From: Scilla litardierei
Lineage: Eukaryota > Streptophyta > Magnoliopsida > Asparagales > Asparagaceae
DNA: 64,000 bases
Reading direction: 5' to 3'
Assembly (NCBI GenBank): GCA_030789695.1
Contig: CM061132.1
Location: 159,694,817-159,758,816, forward strand
Positions 1 to 17,923 of this stretch are shown here, in pieces. Position numbers and translations under genes: made by a program. Below the pieces are notes generated by a model. The model searched no databases and was not told where the DNA came from. It was given only the letters and a program-made list of their open reading frames with translations. The first letter of the stretch is position 1. Every line of letters starts with the position of its first letter.

Positions 1-7338
<7,338 letters not shown>

Positions 7339-7593
7339 AGTAGATGAGAGAATCCAGAGGGAAAAAAAGAAGAGAGAAGCCGCGAGCGAGCAAGAGAGAG
7401 GGCGGGGGAGAGAGAGAAGGGCAATGGTTTTCAGAACCGGGGTTTGTAGTCGGTATCGTCCGGGGTGTCGGCGTGTGTGTCCAGAAATCTAGGGTGATAA
7501 CGAAAGCTATTTGGGTCTGTGCGCATAGTAACTTCCTTAAAATATATGTTGAATAATGTCGTCGAATAGAAGGGTGTATTTTGCTCGGCCCAA
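7339..7593 (-). promoter_or_regulatory. Helicase 5' leader and proximal promoter
   Basis: Reading leftward toward the ATG, the last 80 bases are CT-rich (a Y-patch-like leader common in plant genes). A weak TATA-like ATATATTT lies near 7541-7549 on the minus strand. The upstream part of the promoter has been separated from the gene by the Harbinger element that begins at 7597. Confidence 0.4.
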
Positions 7594-7596
7594 TAA

Positions 7597-7611
7597 AGGC
7601 CTGTTTCTTTG
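7597..7611 (+). repeat. Harbinger left terminal inverted repeat
   Basis: The element starts AGGCCTGTTTCTTTG directly after the TAA at 7594-7596. It pairs with the reversed right end over about 14 bases with mismatches in the first five positions. Confidence 0.65.
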
Positions 7612-7853
7612 GTTGAATGTGGGTTTTGAGAATCTTGGAGGGGTATAGAATCTTTGGAGAGAGAAAAGAAGAGTTTTGTGTTTCTTTTGTTGGAAGTGTG
7701 TTTGGAAAGTGGGACTGGGATTTGTATGAGGGTCCCACACAAGAATCTTGTGTTTCTTTGGTTGAAAGTGTGAGTGGGAATGTTGGAAGAAGTTAGTTGA
7801 GATTGGGGTGAGGATAAACTAGGTGAGATTACCCCCACCTAGGATAAATCAAG

Positions 7854-8350
7854 TAGGAATGGCAATAGTGCGGGGCGGGGCGGGTATTTAACTACCCAAG
7901 CTTGCCACGTCCCATCTGCGGGTCGGTGCTGGTCGGGTCTCGGGCCGGGGCGGGTCGGGTCATTTCTTACCAAAACCGGGTCGGGCCGGGTCGGGTCGGT
8001 CGGGTCAGGTCATTACTGACATCCATATGAATCCCAAATAAAAGTTTTATTTGGGATTTGGGAGAATTGTGATTTATTGGTAATTTGGAATTGGGAATTG
8101 GACTAATTGGAAGAACATTGGAACAGAGTATGAGTTATGTGACATGGGCAGACCGCATGGTTCGCATCAAAATAGTAAGGTTTTTTTAGAACCTTTATAG
8201 TTTATCGGGGCGGGCCGGGTTGCATACAAAGCCCAAGCTTGCCCCGACCCGTCTGTGGGCCGGGTCGGGGCGGGTCAAAACTGTGGCAGGTCGGGTCGGT
8301 CGGGTCAGTCGGGTCGGTCGGGTCGGGTCAGGTCATTACTGCCATCCTTA
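7854..8350. mobile_element. Non-autonomous hAT element, 497 bp
   Basis: The ends are TAGGAATGGCAATAGTG and, reversed, TAAGGATGGCAGTAATG, the TAGGGRTGGCA type of hAT terminus. Both sides carry the perfect 8-bp target duplication AAATCAAG (7846-7853 and 8351-8358). The interior is dominated by runs of GGGTCGGGTCGG-type sequence and has no ORF. It is inserted in the first unit of the 133-bp satellite, because AAATCAAGTAGG is a fixed motif of that unit. Confidence 0.88.
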
Positions 8351-8405
8351 AAATCAAGTAGGCAAGGCAAAGAAAACAGTTGATAACAGAGGGTGAGAAG
8401 AGCTA
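8351..8405 (+). repeat. Stranded piece of the first 133-bp satellite unit
   Basis: The sequence AAATCAAGTAGGCAAGGC through GGGTGAGAAGAGCTA equals part of a 133-bp unit. It is separated from the main array by the solo LTR (right) and capped by the hAT element (left). Confidence 0.85.
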
Positions 8406-11400
8406 TGTGATGACCTGTATTCAACAATACTAATTTTCTACGTATTTTCTTAATTACTAATATTTTATAATGGTTTGTTAGGATTTGAATATCAAAATAG
8501 TTTTTAAATCATTTATAAAAAAATATTTTATAGAACCAATATAGTTATAGCCTATTTTAGAGTATACGAGTACCAACCTAAATTCCTAAATGATTTTTAT
8601 AATTATTTAAACTCAATTATTGATGTTACAGCCGTAACAATTATTTTTCTATGTAAACGTTTTCAAAATGATTTCAAACTTCTACAGTGTCATTCTATGA
8701 TCATTTAGAGCCTCCCACATTAATTTCGTAATTTTTCGAAGTCGGATCGATAGAGAACCCGCAAACCCGCTTCCTAAACGTTTTGGCCCAAAACTCGTAT
8801 TTCCGTAGTCCAAACTACGAAATAGATCTCGTAGTCACGATCCTCGTGACGATACGAACCCGTGGCTATGTTTTCGTAATTTTTCGGAATCATTTGACCT
8901 TAGGGCAAAATTGTAATTTCACTAAATGTTTTCACTAATTACCGTTTTACATTTCCCTAATTACTATCATAATTAACATTACTCTAGTCGGCAGATGACT
9001 CCAAAAATCTCATTTGAGCAGCCCATGTGATAAACTTTAGCCCTAAAATTCTATACTTAGTCAAAAGCTAAACTTTGTCTTAATGGCTATTTGACTAAGA
9101 ATTCATTACACTATTTTTTAATTAATTGTTACAACCTATATAATCCCCCTCACTTAGCTCTTTTCCTTCACAGCTAGAGGCTAACCCGTGGCCAAACTCC
9201 CCTTCTAATTACTATCTCCCTCAATCACTAAAAACCCATACCCAGTGCAACCCCATGCTTGGCCAACTCAGGCACACAAGCAACCCACGCACACATCTTC
9301 TCAGATCAACCCACTCTCCCCAAACCCTTTGCTCTCTCCCCTCTCAACCCCCGCATGACCCCGGGCTCCGTCGCCGCCGTACGGCCGCCTCGCACGACAC
9401 CCCCGAAGCTCCAGCTTCCCTCACCAAGCTTCACTACAGGCCACCGCTCGCCGTGAGCCTCGACCTCTGCCGCAAGCTCCACAGCGCCGCCCCTCCCCTG
9501 TTTTCGTGGCCGCTCCTCCTCGTCCCCGTCTCCACACACGCCGGAGACCCTCGAGCTCGTCGTCCTCCATTGCCGCCGTCCGCCTCGACGAACCTATCGA
9601 CGGCAAGCACAGACCCGCGCTCCGCTCTCCGCCGTGCTCCCCGCCCATGGCAACCCACGCAACGCCGGAGCCCCCTGTTCCTCACCGCCGCTTCGACCGC
9701 CCCGCCTCCACGATGAGCAACCCAGCCTTCCGCTCGCAACCCCGAGCTCGCCTCAATCCCCTTCACCCACGCCCTCTCCGGCGAAGTCGACGCCGCATCT
9801 CCGACGTGCCCACAGCTCCATCGCCGGAGCTCGAGCTCCCCTCTTCCTCCGCCTGACGGCAACGACGCCGCTGCCGAGCTCCTCTCACCGGCGACTCCTG
9901 CCACCGTCTCCAACCGCCTGAGACCCACCGCCCTCCGACGAGACCGCCGACCCTGACCCCCGACGCCGCCACCGCCGTCGATCAAACGCGACCGTCGCCC
10001 CTCTCTCTCTCTCTCGCACGAGGTAGCCTCCGCTGTGTTTCGTTTTTAAATTTTTATACGTATTAAATACGTATTTTAATACGTATTTACGTATTTATTA
10101 TTATTTATTAAATGATATTATTGGGTTTAAGTTCATAGTAATTCGTATAGGTCTCAGAAAAATACGAAACTAGTCCCAGAAAATCAGAAACGTCGAAACG
10201 AATCCATTGGCGCTATATTCGTCGCGATCAGGCAAGTATATTTCTCACAGTGAATTTTTAAAGGCAAAACTTAAATATGTTAAAATCCTTTTAAAATTCG
10301 TATCTTGCAATTTTTACGTACACTTACATACGATAAAAATATATGTTACAGTACTTGTAAATACGATCGTTTTGACATCTTGTTTGCAGAATTCTGACGT
10401 ACGGTTTGCTCGGAATAAATCTTTGAACCTGTATAGTAACAATAATTTCTTGTTTTAAAATTCCTTTTAAAATTCGTAGTTTGTGATTTTCACGTACACT
10501 GAAGTACGATAAAAATATATGTCGCAGTACTAGTGAATACGACCATTTTGACACCTTGTTTGAAGAATTCTGATGTACGGTTTGCTCCAAACAATTCCTT
10601 GAACATATGTTTTAAAAATCGTTTCTTGATTTAAAATTGCTTTTTTTGGCTCTTTAAATTGTCTAAAATTGTTTAAAAATTATTTAAAAATCTTGAAAAA
10701 TAACTACTAGTCTTAGAAAATATTTTAAGCTAATTTAAACTCATTTGCTTGGTTAAAATCATATCTTACTCGTTCTTTCATCAATTTAAGTGATTGTTTA
10801 TGTTTTCATCTAATTGCTAAATCGAGTCGCAAAGTTGTGAACTTTTGTGAAACTATTGTACGGACTATTGAGATACCGAGACTGAATTAACTGAAATGGT
10901 ATATGGAACTTCAACAATATTGAATGGAAGATGGAACTTTAACAATATAAAATGGAAGATGGAATTTCAATAATAAATTGATAGTACACGTCCTTTTGAC
11001 CCGACACTTGACTTGACCTGGGATTGGGGTGGTCTATGATCACAAGTGTCACAGAATGACTGGATGCGCCATACTAAATTACCTCCAACACATTACGGGG
11101 GTTAGAACCTTGACCGTTGCCATATCGGAACGGTGGGTAAGCCTCGGAGTTGCTCCCGTCGCAGGCTGCATGTTGGTTATCTCTAGTACTCTTGGACATG
11201 GACTTATCACTAGGATAGACTGGTTATTGATTATTGTTCTAACATCTTTTTCTACAGGTTGCTACAGTGTGATTATTGAATGCTAAATTGTCACAGGTTA
11301 CAAATGACTTTGCAAATGGTTATTGAATAATGAAATTGTTACAGGTTGCATATGGTATTGCAAATGGCTATTAAAATGATTAAATTGATACATGTTGCAA

Positions 11401-12048
11401 ATGTTTAACTGATTTAACTGCTTTAACTGCTTTAACTCTTTTAAATTCAACTTATTACTGGTCTTTAATTCTTTTAAAGTTAAAATTATTGCTTGTTCTT
11501 AACCTTTTAAAGTTTAAGCTTATTGCTAGTCTTTAAAGTTCAGCGTTGTTTAATTTTAAAATGTCCAACGTTTTGGTTTTGAGATTATCTTGTCGAGTAA
11601 ACCTTGCTGACGGACATTTCATTTTGTTGTTTTACGAAATGTCCGTCAGGTATCAATAGTGAGTTCTTTGAAGACACGACAGCAGGAGTCAAGCCAGTGC
11701 TTGACGAGCACGTGGAGTACCTTCCCACAGAAGATTAGACGATCCCCTTCGCGACTGTTTCTTTACATTTAAAATAATGTAATTTGTGTACCTTGTTTGT
11801 ATTGCTATACTAGGCCCAAGTTGTATCTTAATTATTGTACGCTGGATATGTAATAATGTTGTGTGAGCTGCTTCTTAAATTTGCATGCAAGGATCTGCAA
11901 TTTTTATACAGACGCTTAGTGTGTTTAAGCCAAGGAGGAAGAAAAGAAAGGATTCCAAAAGAAAAAAAAAGTACTCCTCCTTGTTTTAAGCACATCGCGG
12001 ACCCGCTCGCGTCCTCGCTCCCGGTAGAATGGGAAGCGGGGCGTAACA
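8406..12048 (+). mobile_element. Solo LTR of a Ty3/gypsy-type retrotransposon, 3.64 kb
   Basis: It begins TGTGATGACC, ends GGGGCGTAACA, and is flanked by the perfect 5-bp duplication AGCTA (8401-8405 and 12049-12053). Removing it restores a continuous 133-bp satellite unit. No gag, pol, primer site or second LTR is present, so it is a solo LTR. A TATATAATC near 9137 and a GC-rich block at 9250-10010 suggest U3/R on the plus strand. The long LTR and TGTGATGACC start suggest a Tekay-like chromovirus, but this is inference. ORFs in the GC-rich block overlap on both strands and look fortuitous. Confidence 0.87.
10281..10620 (+). repeat. 176-bp tandem duplication inside the solo LTR
   Basis: Two diverged copies, offset by about 176 bases, share TTTTAAAATTCGTA, ACGATAAAAATATATGT and GAATTCTGAYGTACGGTTTG. 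Further weak repeats around a GTTGCAAATG-type motif follow at 11260-11400. This is internal structure of the LTR. Confidence 0.7.
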
Positions 12049-13232
12049 AGCTAACCCATGGAGATGGAGCCAACTGCAAGGCATATAAATTCCAGATTCA
12101 AGAGATAAACCATGGAGCCAGTGCAAGACATATATATAAATCAAGTAGGTAAGGCAAAGTAACCAGTTGATAACAGAGGGTGAGAAGAGATAACCCAAGG
12201 AGCCAACTGGAAGGCATATAAATTCCAGATTCAAGAGATAAACCAAGGAGACAATGCAAGGCATATATATAAATCAAGTAGGCATTGCATAGAAACCACT
12301 TGATAACAGAGGGTGAGAAGAGATAACCTAAGGAGCCAACTACTTGGCATATAAATTCCAGATTCAAGAGATAAACCAAGGAGACAATGCAAGGCATATA
12401 TATAAATCAAGTAGGCATTGCATAGAAACCACTAGAAAACACAGGGAGAGAAGAGATAAACCATGGAGCCAACTGCAAGGCATATAATTTCCTGATTCAA
12501 GAGATAAACCATGGAGCCACAGCAAGACATATATATAAATCAAGTAGGCAAGGCAAAGAAAACAGTTGATAACAGAGGGTGAGAAGAGCTAACCCATGAA
12601 GCCAACTGCAAGGCATATAAATTCCCAGATTCAAGAGATTAAACCATGGAGCCAATGCAAGGCATATATATAAATCAAGTAGGCAATGCATAGAAACCAG
12701 TTGATAACAGTGGGTGAGAAGAGATAACCCAAGGAGCCAACTGGAAGGCATATAAATTCGAGATTCAAGAGATAAACCAAGGAGACAATGCAAGGCATAT
12801 ATATAAATCAAGTAGGCATTGCATAGAAACCACTTGATAACAGAGGATGAGAAGAGATAACCCAAGGAGCCAACTACTTGGCATATAAATTCCAGATTCA
12901 AGAGATAAACCAAGGAGACAATGCAAGGCATATATATAAATCAAGTAGGCATTGCATAGAAACCACTTGAAAACACAGGGAGAGAAGAGATAAACCATGG
13001 AGCCAACTGCAAGGCATATAATTTCCTGATTCAAGAGATAAACCATGGTGCCACAGCAAGACATATATATAAATCAAGTAGGCAAGGCAAAGAAAACAGT
13101 TGATAACAGAGGGTGAGAAGAGCTAACCCATGGAGCCAACTGCAAGGCATATAAATTCCGGATTCAAGAGATTAAACCATGGAGCCAATGCAAGGCATAT
13201 ATATAAATCAAGTAGGCAATGCATAGAAACCC
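12049..13232 (+). repeat. 133-bp satellite array, left block (about nine units)
   Basis: Units of about 133 bp recur at spacing 133-135, judged by AAATCAAGTAGGC at roughly 12137, 12271, 12404, 12537, 12672, 12805, 12938, 13071 and 13207. Each contains AACAGAGGGTGAGAAGAG, GGAGCCAACTGCAAGGCATA and ATTCAAGAGATAAACC. The array lies inside the Harbinger element. Overlapping 99-residue hydrophobic minus-strand ORFs start once per unit and are a by-product of the period. Confidence 0.92.
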
Positions 13233-13453
13233 AAGCTTAGTACGTAGAGAACATAGTATGTTTTGCAACATAGTCAAAAAGTACAATGTATCTTCCCATC
13301 AACCACTCTTGTTAAGCAACATCAGTAAAATACATAACAACAACCCTAAAATTGAAAACGAAACCCACTTAATTGTTTTTGTAATCGGCTACGTTGCATT
13401 CCATCTTCAACTTGGTCCGCTCAAATCCACCCAAGAGCCTTTGCAAACCCCGA
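13233..13453. other. Spacer inside the Harbinger element
   Basis: Between the satellite and the zinc-finger ORF. A plus-strand ORF crosses it, but it is the shadow of the minus-strand GRF ORF. No other feature seen. Confidence 0.5.
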
Positions 13454-13783
13454 CTATATCTCTAACAGACGCCTTTCCGAGAATGAAGTGGAAGACGTTG
13501 CACGGGTGGGGTTTCTGTCATGCTCATCCATTAACTGCAGGATCACATATGTGGACCAGTCTGGGTGTGGGGGATCCTTCCATTCGTAGTATTTGCATTT
13601 TTGTAAACTGCGCGAGGGACAGCTCCAAAATCTCCTACCAGGATTTGTTCGGGTCCACGAAGTTTTCCTACCAACCCGAAGGCCACAGTGGCAAACCCTC
13701 GTGTCATCGGGATCTGCATCTAAATCACCCCCTGGCGCAACTCTAGGACGGGACTGAACAGAGGAGCTGGACCCGGTACTCAT
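13454..13783 (-). CDS. Small GRF-type zinc-finger protein carried by the Harbinger element
   Basis: A 109-residue ORF with CHCGLRVGRKTSWTRTNPGR, then FWSCP and a later CKYYEWKD, at residues about 31-70. This is the zf-GRF pattern (C-x-C-G, T-x-N-P-G-R-x-F, second cysteine pair, Y-x-W-x-D). GRF fingers bind nucleic acid or act in protein contacts in DNA-processing enzymes (family knowledge). The N-terminus is Ser/Pro/Asp-rich and the ATG at 13783 is the natural start. It lies on the same strand as the transposase and Myb genes but is not one of the two standard Harbinger genes. It may be a third element gene or a captured host fragment. No downstream exon was identified, so the C-terminus may be incomplete. 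Confidence 0.6.
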   Translation of the reverse strand: MSTGSSSSVQSRPRVAPGGDLDADPDDTRVCHCGLRVGRKTSWTRTNPGRRFWSCPSRSLQKCKYYEWKDPPHPDWSTYVILQLMDEHDRNPTRATSSTSFSERRLLEI

Positions 13784-14265
13784 GTGTACCTACCATGCAA
13801 TATACAGGATAGAGAGGCATGCAACATATATACAAATGACATGAAATATGGGGTTAGAAATAACATAAGAATAATCAAGGGAAAACCAAAAAAATTTTAT
13901 GAAACCTCGATAAATTAAAAAAGACCATAAATTTGGTGCCCTCAGAAATAAATTTAATCGTTTCCTTGCTGGTTTCTTATGGCATGTACCTATGGGTAAG
14001 ATTTGGCTAGAATGAGGTTTACCCCCACTCTTTTCTAGTCACATCTCGAATTATTCCCCACGTTCTCACCCACTTCCCAAAAGCGTACCAAAGCAAGGAA
14101 ACATATATGTCAGCTACATATGCTGCACAATTCATAGGTATCATTGCCACACATTCCTCATTGGGCTCCTTATAAAAAATTCATAACCATCATCTCCAGC
14201 AAATACCACTGCAGACATGCAAGATATCATGTGGCATGTAAATATATACAACTTGGGAAAACAGG
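13784..14265. other. AT-rich spacer in the Harbinger element
   Basis: Nothing recognised. It separates the GRF ORF from an inverted satellite unit. Confidence 0.5.
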
Positions 14266-14412
14266 AAGGACACACTGGTTGCTATGCCTTGCCTTCTTGA
14301 TTTATATATATGCCTTACAGTGGCTCAATGGTTTATCTCTTGAATCTGGAATTTATATGCCTTGCAGTTGGCTCCATGGTTTATCTCTTCTCTCCCTGTG
14401 TTTTCAACTGGG
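14266..14412 (-). repeat. Single 133-bp satellite unit in inverted orientation
   Basis: The reverse complement carries the same landmarks as the arrays (CACAGGGAGAGAAGAG, GGAGCCAACTGCAAGGCATA, ATTCAAGAGATAAACC). It stands alone between two direct arrays. Confidence 0.88.
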
Positions 14413-14444
14413 TTCTAGTTGAAGGAAGGCCAATATAAAACACA

Positions 14445-15097
14445 GTTCATATAAATGAACAAAGAAAAGTGTTCTGAATGCGAAGCCCTCAGGTAAATTG
14501 TATTCTATCATGCTTTCATGCATATGGTTGCGTGGATGTAGAACATGTTGTACCAACCCATAAAGTCTGCTGCATTGGGGGCAGCATTAATACACCAATC
14601 TACGCAGCCTGGCAATGCACAGAAATGAGGAACCAGATATCTTTATGCAACACAGACAGAGTGGTGCAAGCATGTATCCATAATCCCGCCATCCAATATG
14701 CTGAGAGTGATATAATTATTCCTTCCTTAAAACTGAATATCATCATTGGGCTTGACCATCAATGAAATAAAGCTCATATAAATGAACAAAGAAAAGTGTT
14801 CTGAATGCGAAGCCCTCAGGTAAATTGTATTCTATCATGCTTTCATGCATATGGTTGCGTGGATGTGGAACATGTTGTACCAACCCATAAAGTCTGCTGC
14901 ATTATGACAGAATTAATACACCAATCTACGCAGCCTGGCAATGCACAGAAATGAGGAACCAGATATCTTTATGCAACACAGACAGAGTGGTGCAAGCATG
15001 TATCCACAATCCCGCCATCTAATATGCTGAGAGTGATATAATTATTCCTTACTTAAAACTGAATATCATCATTGGGCTTGACCATCAATGAAATAAA
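14445..15097 (+). repeat. Tandem duplication of a 327-bp segment
   Basis: Copies at 14445-14771 and 14772-15097 begin with TCATATAAATGAACAAAG and end with GACCATCAATGAAATAAA. They differ by only a few bases and small indels. No coding potential beyond fortuitous ORFs. It sits between the inverted unit and the right satellite block. Confidence 0.9.
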
Positions 15098-15985
15098 CCA
15101 AGAGGCATAGAAACCAGTTGAAACCACAGGGTGAGAAGAGATATCCCAAGGAGCCAACTGCAAGGCATATAAATTCCAGATTCAAGAGATAAACCATGGA
15201 GCCACAGCAAGGCATATATATAAATCAACTAGGCAAGGCATAGAAACCAGTTGATAACAGAGGGTGAGAAGAGATAACCCAAGGAGCCAACTGCAAGGCA
15301 TATAAATTCCAGATTCAAGAGATAAACCAAGGAGACAATGCAAGGCATATATATAAATCAAGTAGGCATTGCATAGAAACCACTTGATAACAGAGGGTGA
15401 GAAGAGATAACCCAAGGAGCCAACTGCAAGGCATATAAAATCCAGATTCAAGAGATAAACCAATGAGCCACTGCAAGGCATATATATACATCAAGTAGGC
15501 AATGCATAGAAACCACTTGATAACACAGGGTGAGAAGAGAGAAACCAACATGCCAACTGCAAGGCATATAAAATCCAGATTCAAGAGATAAACCATTGAG
15601 CCACTGCAAGGCATATATATAAATCAAGTAGGCAAGGCATAGCAACCAATTGAAAACACATGGTGAGAAGAGAGAAACCAACATGCCAACTGCAAGGCAT
15701 ATAAATTTCAGATTCAAGAGATAAACCATTGAGTAACTGCAAGGCATATATATAAATCAAGTAGGCAAGGCATAACAACCATGTGAAAACAGAGGGTGAG
15801 AAGAGAGAAACCAAACTGCCAACTGCAAGGCATATAAATTCCAGATTCAAGAGATAAACCATTGAGCCACTGCAAGGCATATATATAAATCAAGTAGACA
15901 AGGCATAGCAACCATTTGAAAACACAGGGTGAGAAGAGAGAACCCAACATGCCAACTGCAAGGCATATATATACCATGGAGCCAA
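15098..15985 (+). repeat. 133-bp satellite array, right block (six to seven units)
   Basis: The same unit as the left block, spacing 133, landmark AAATCAAGTAGGC near 15221, 15356, 15489, 15621, 15754 and 15887. Units here form a slightly different subfamily (CACAGGGTGAGAAGAGAG, CCAACATGCCAACTGC). The last unit decays near 15985. Confidence 0.92.
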
Positions 15986-16262
15986 CATATACCATACAGA
16001 TACCACAATAAACTAAACCTAGCATCAAAGGTACATAATACTTCAGTCTAAGGCTTACCCAAGGTACAAACAAAATACATCATCGACCCACCATACTCCA
16101 TCCTACCCAAGTTACACCCAAAATACATCCAACATAATCCCCTTAAACTTCCATCATTGTTACAAACAAAATAAGCATAGTCCTGACCCACTGTACACCC
16201 AAAATACAACCACCATCATCCAACTTCCATCCATGTCACCTATCAAACCCCAACCTAGGGGT

Positions 16263-17758
16263 TCATGGGCCTACACTGGAGTCATATCCAGCATCCCTTA
16301 AATCACTTTTAATCTCAGCAATTTTGGCCTCCATCATCATCTTCTTCGCATCTGCAGGCACTGCCAAAAATCTCTTCGCTGCCAATTCATCCTTGCTGAA
16401 GTGGGTATACAACATAAATAGTACGTCTCTAGGATACTCCTGAAACGCATATACACTATCTGAAAGCTCCTTCATCCAGTTATGTTGTGTGAGCCTTATC
16501 GCTTCCACGACCAAGGCAACATTGTCTGATATGTTCTGAAATACTTCAGTCACATCCCTCACAGGCCGCCTTCGATTTTTCTTTTTGCCCACAGATGGTG
16601 GGGTAGCATGTCCTGACCCAGCAGATCTACAATCATTTGTGGAAGCACTGGGGGGATGTCATGCGGTGCATCATCGGTAGGAGATGTAATATGAGTGGAG
16701 TCCTCTCCATCGCCTTCATCAAATGGGCCACCGAAGTTCTCGTACACCGACTTCTTGAAATCCCCCTTCGCAGCGTCATCCCCTATGATTACCACCAATG
16801 CATCATACCAAGGTAAAGGTTTGTTGACATAGTCTCGCTTCCGATAGTTTGCATGCACAAATATAAGATCAATTATGATCATGTTTAATATTTTATCAAT
16901 TTATTTTATACTGAGGTAACCTATACTGTATATAGAAGTAAATACCGCTACCCATGTCGCATATGTAACTGGATCCAGTGTTATCATCTCCTTCTCTTCA
17001 CACCAACCAGCCCCACTCATGCCCATGCACTCATGGACATCTTTAAGACGGGTCCGTAGTGCTTTCATGTGATTGCGTACATTCCCACTTGTATACGTTG
17101 TACCATACAAGGAATTGATATACGCAGCAGCAAGAGTGAAAGCAGTCCCTTTGAAGGTCTTATCAACCTTATTGCCATTCAGAGCCTGTTCTGCTAGGAA
17201 CGGAATAAGGGAAGCATCATGCTCAGCCGTCCACACTACGTTCTGTCGGTTAGAAGATGCATGAGTCTTGCCTTTTTTCCGTGGGCTATCCACCGATACA
17301 TCCGCCTCTTCGCTTCGACGGCTTGACTTTCTAGATGAGTCGCTGCCGGCCGTATGTTCATTCCCACTTTGGGGCGACTGCATCGACCCACTTTGGGTCA
17401 AAGGACGTGCAGGAGCAGTTTGTGCTACATGGCTTCTCACTGATTTCATTTCCCCCGCTTGTAGCAGTTGCATGTATCCTGAGTCAGCCTGAGGGGACAT
17501 GGACATTGGCATGGACAGTTGCATGCCAAACGGGTGATATTGAGGATATGGCACAGGTTGGGGAACTCCTGGGTAGCTCTGAGCTGGAAATTGTGCAGGA
17601 TTCATCCTCCTCGGAATAGGTCGGCCCAGACGTGGATCTAGACGTGGATCGACCTCTCCCCACTGATGAATATAGGCAGGGTCATAGTAAGTAGGCAATG
17701 TAGCACTGCTCTCCTGCATTGGGTCACTGCCTTGCCCAGAATTTGATGAACCTTCCAT
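16263..17758 (-). pseudogene. Harbinger Myb/SANT-like DNA-binding protein gene, broken
   Basis: The second gene typical of PIF/Harbinger elements, whose product helps bring the transposase to the element ends (family knowledge). ATG at 17758. A Ser/Pro/Gln-rich N-terminus is followed by a basic stretch (SPRKKGKTH) and a Myb/SANT-like domain starting VWTAEHDASLIPFLAEQ at about residue 175, ending at TYATWVA. A 90-nt intron (16856-16945) has a good GT donor, but its 3' end reads TG where AG is expected. The next part (HANYRKRDYVNKPLPWYDAL) is followed by a frameshift at or near the run of six G (16650-16655). The C-terminal part, GKKKNRRRPVRDV and an alpha-helical tail, is in another frame and ends at 16263. 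Two lesions make it a pseudogene. Confidence 0.8.
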
Positions 17759-17923
17759 ACCTGCAACATGTATTATAAGTTAATAACCCTGATATAGTAG
17801 GGAAATTATCTTCAACCAACCAACACATGATGCATCAACTGTCATAATCATCAATGTCATACAATGAAACACACTCTAGTCATACGAAATAGGTTCAGCA
17901 TAAATGATATATAACCGAGAAGC

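Noticed and set aside
7344..7838. ORFs around the helicase leader
   Set aside because: They overlap each other on both strands within the promoter and Harbinger terminus. No domain or splice support.
9255..9985. Several overlapping GC-rich ORFs on both strands
   Set aside because: They lie inside the solo LTR, use all frames at once and show no recognisable domain. High GC explains the lack of stops.
12098..13064. Overlapping 99- to 144-residue hydrophobic minus-strand ORFs (MPCIVSLVYLLNLEFIC type)
   Set aside because: They begin once per 133-bp satellite unit and run through about 2.25 units. The period, not selection, creates them. The same holds at 15182-16073.
12049..16000. CRISPR-like array
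   Set aside because: Units are whole 133-bp tandem repeats without unique spacers, and the DNA is a plant nuclear sequence.
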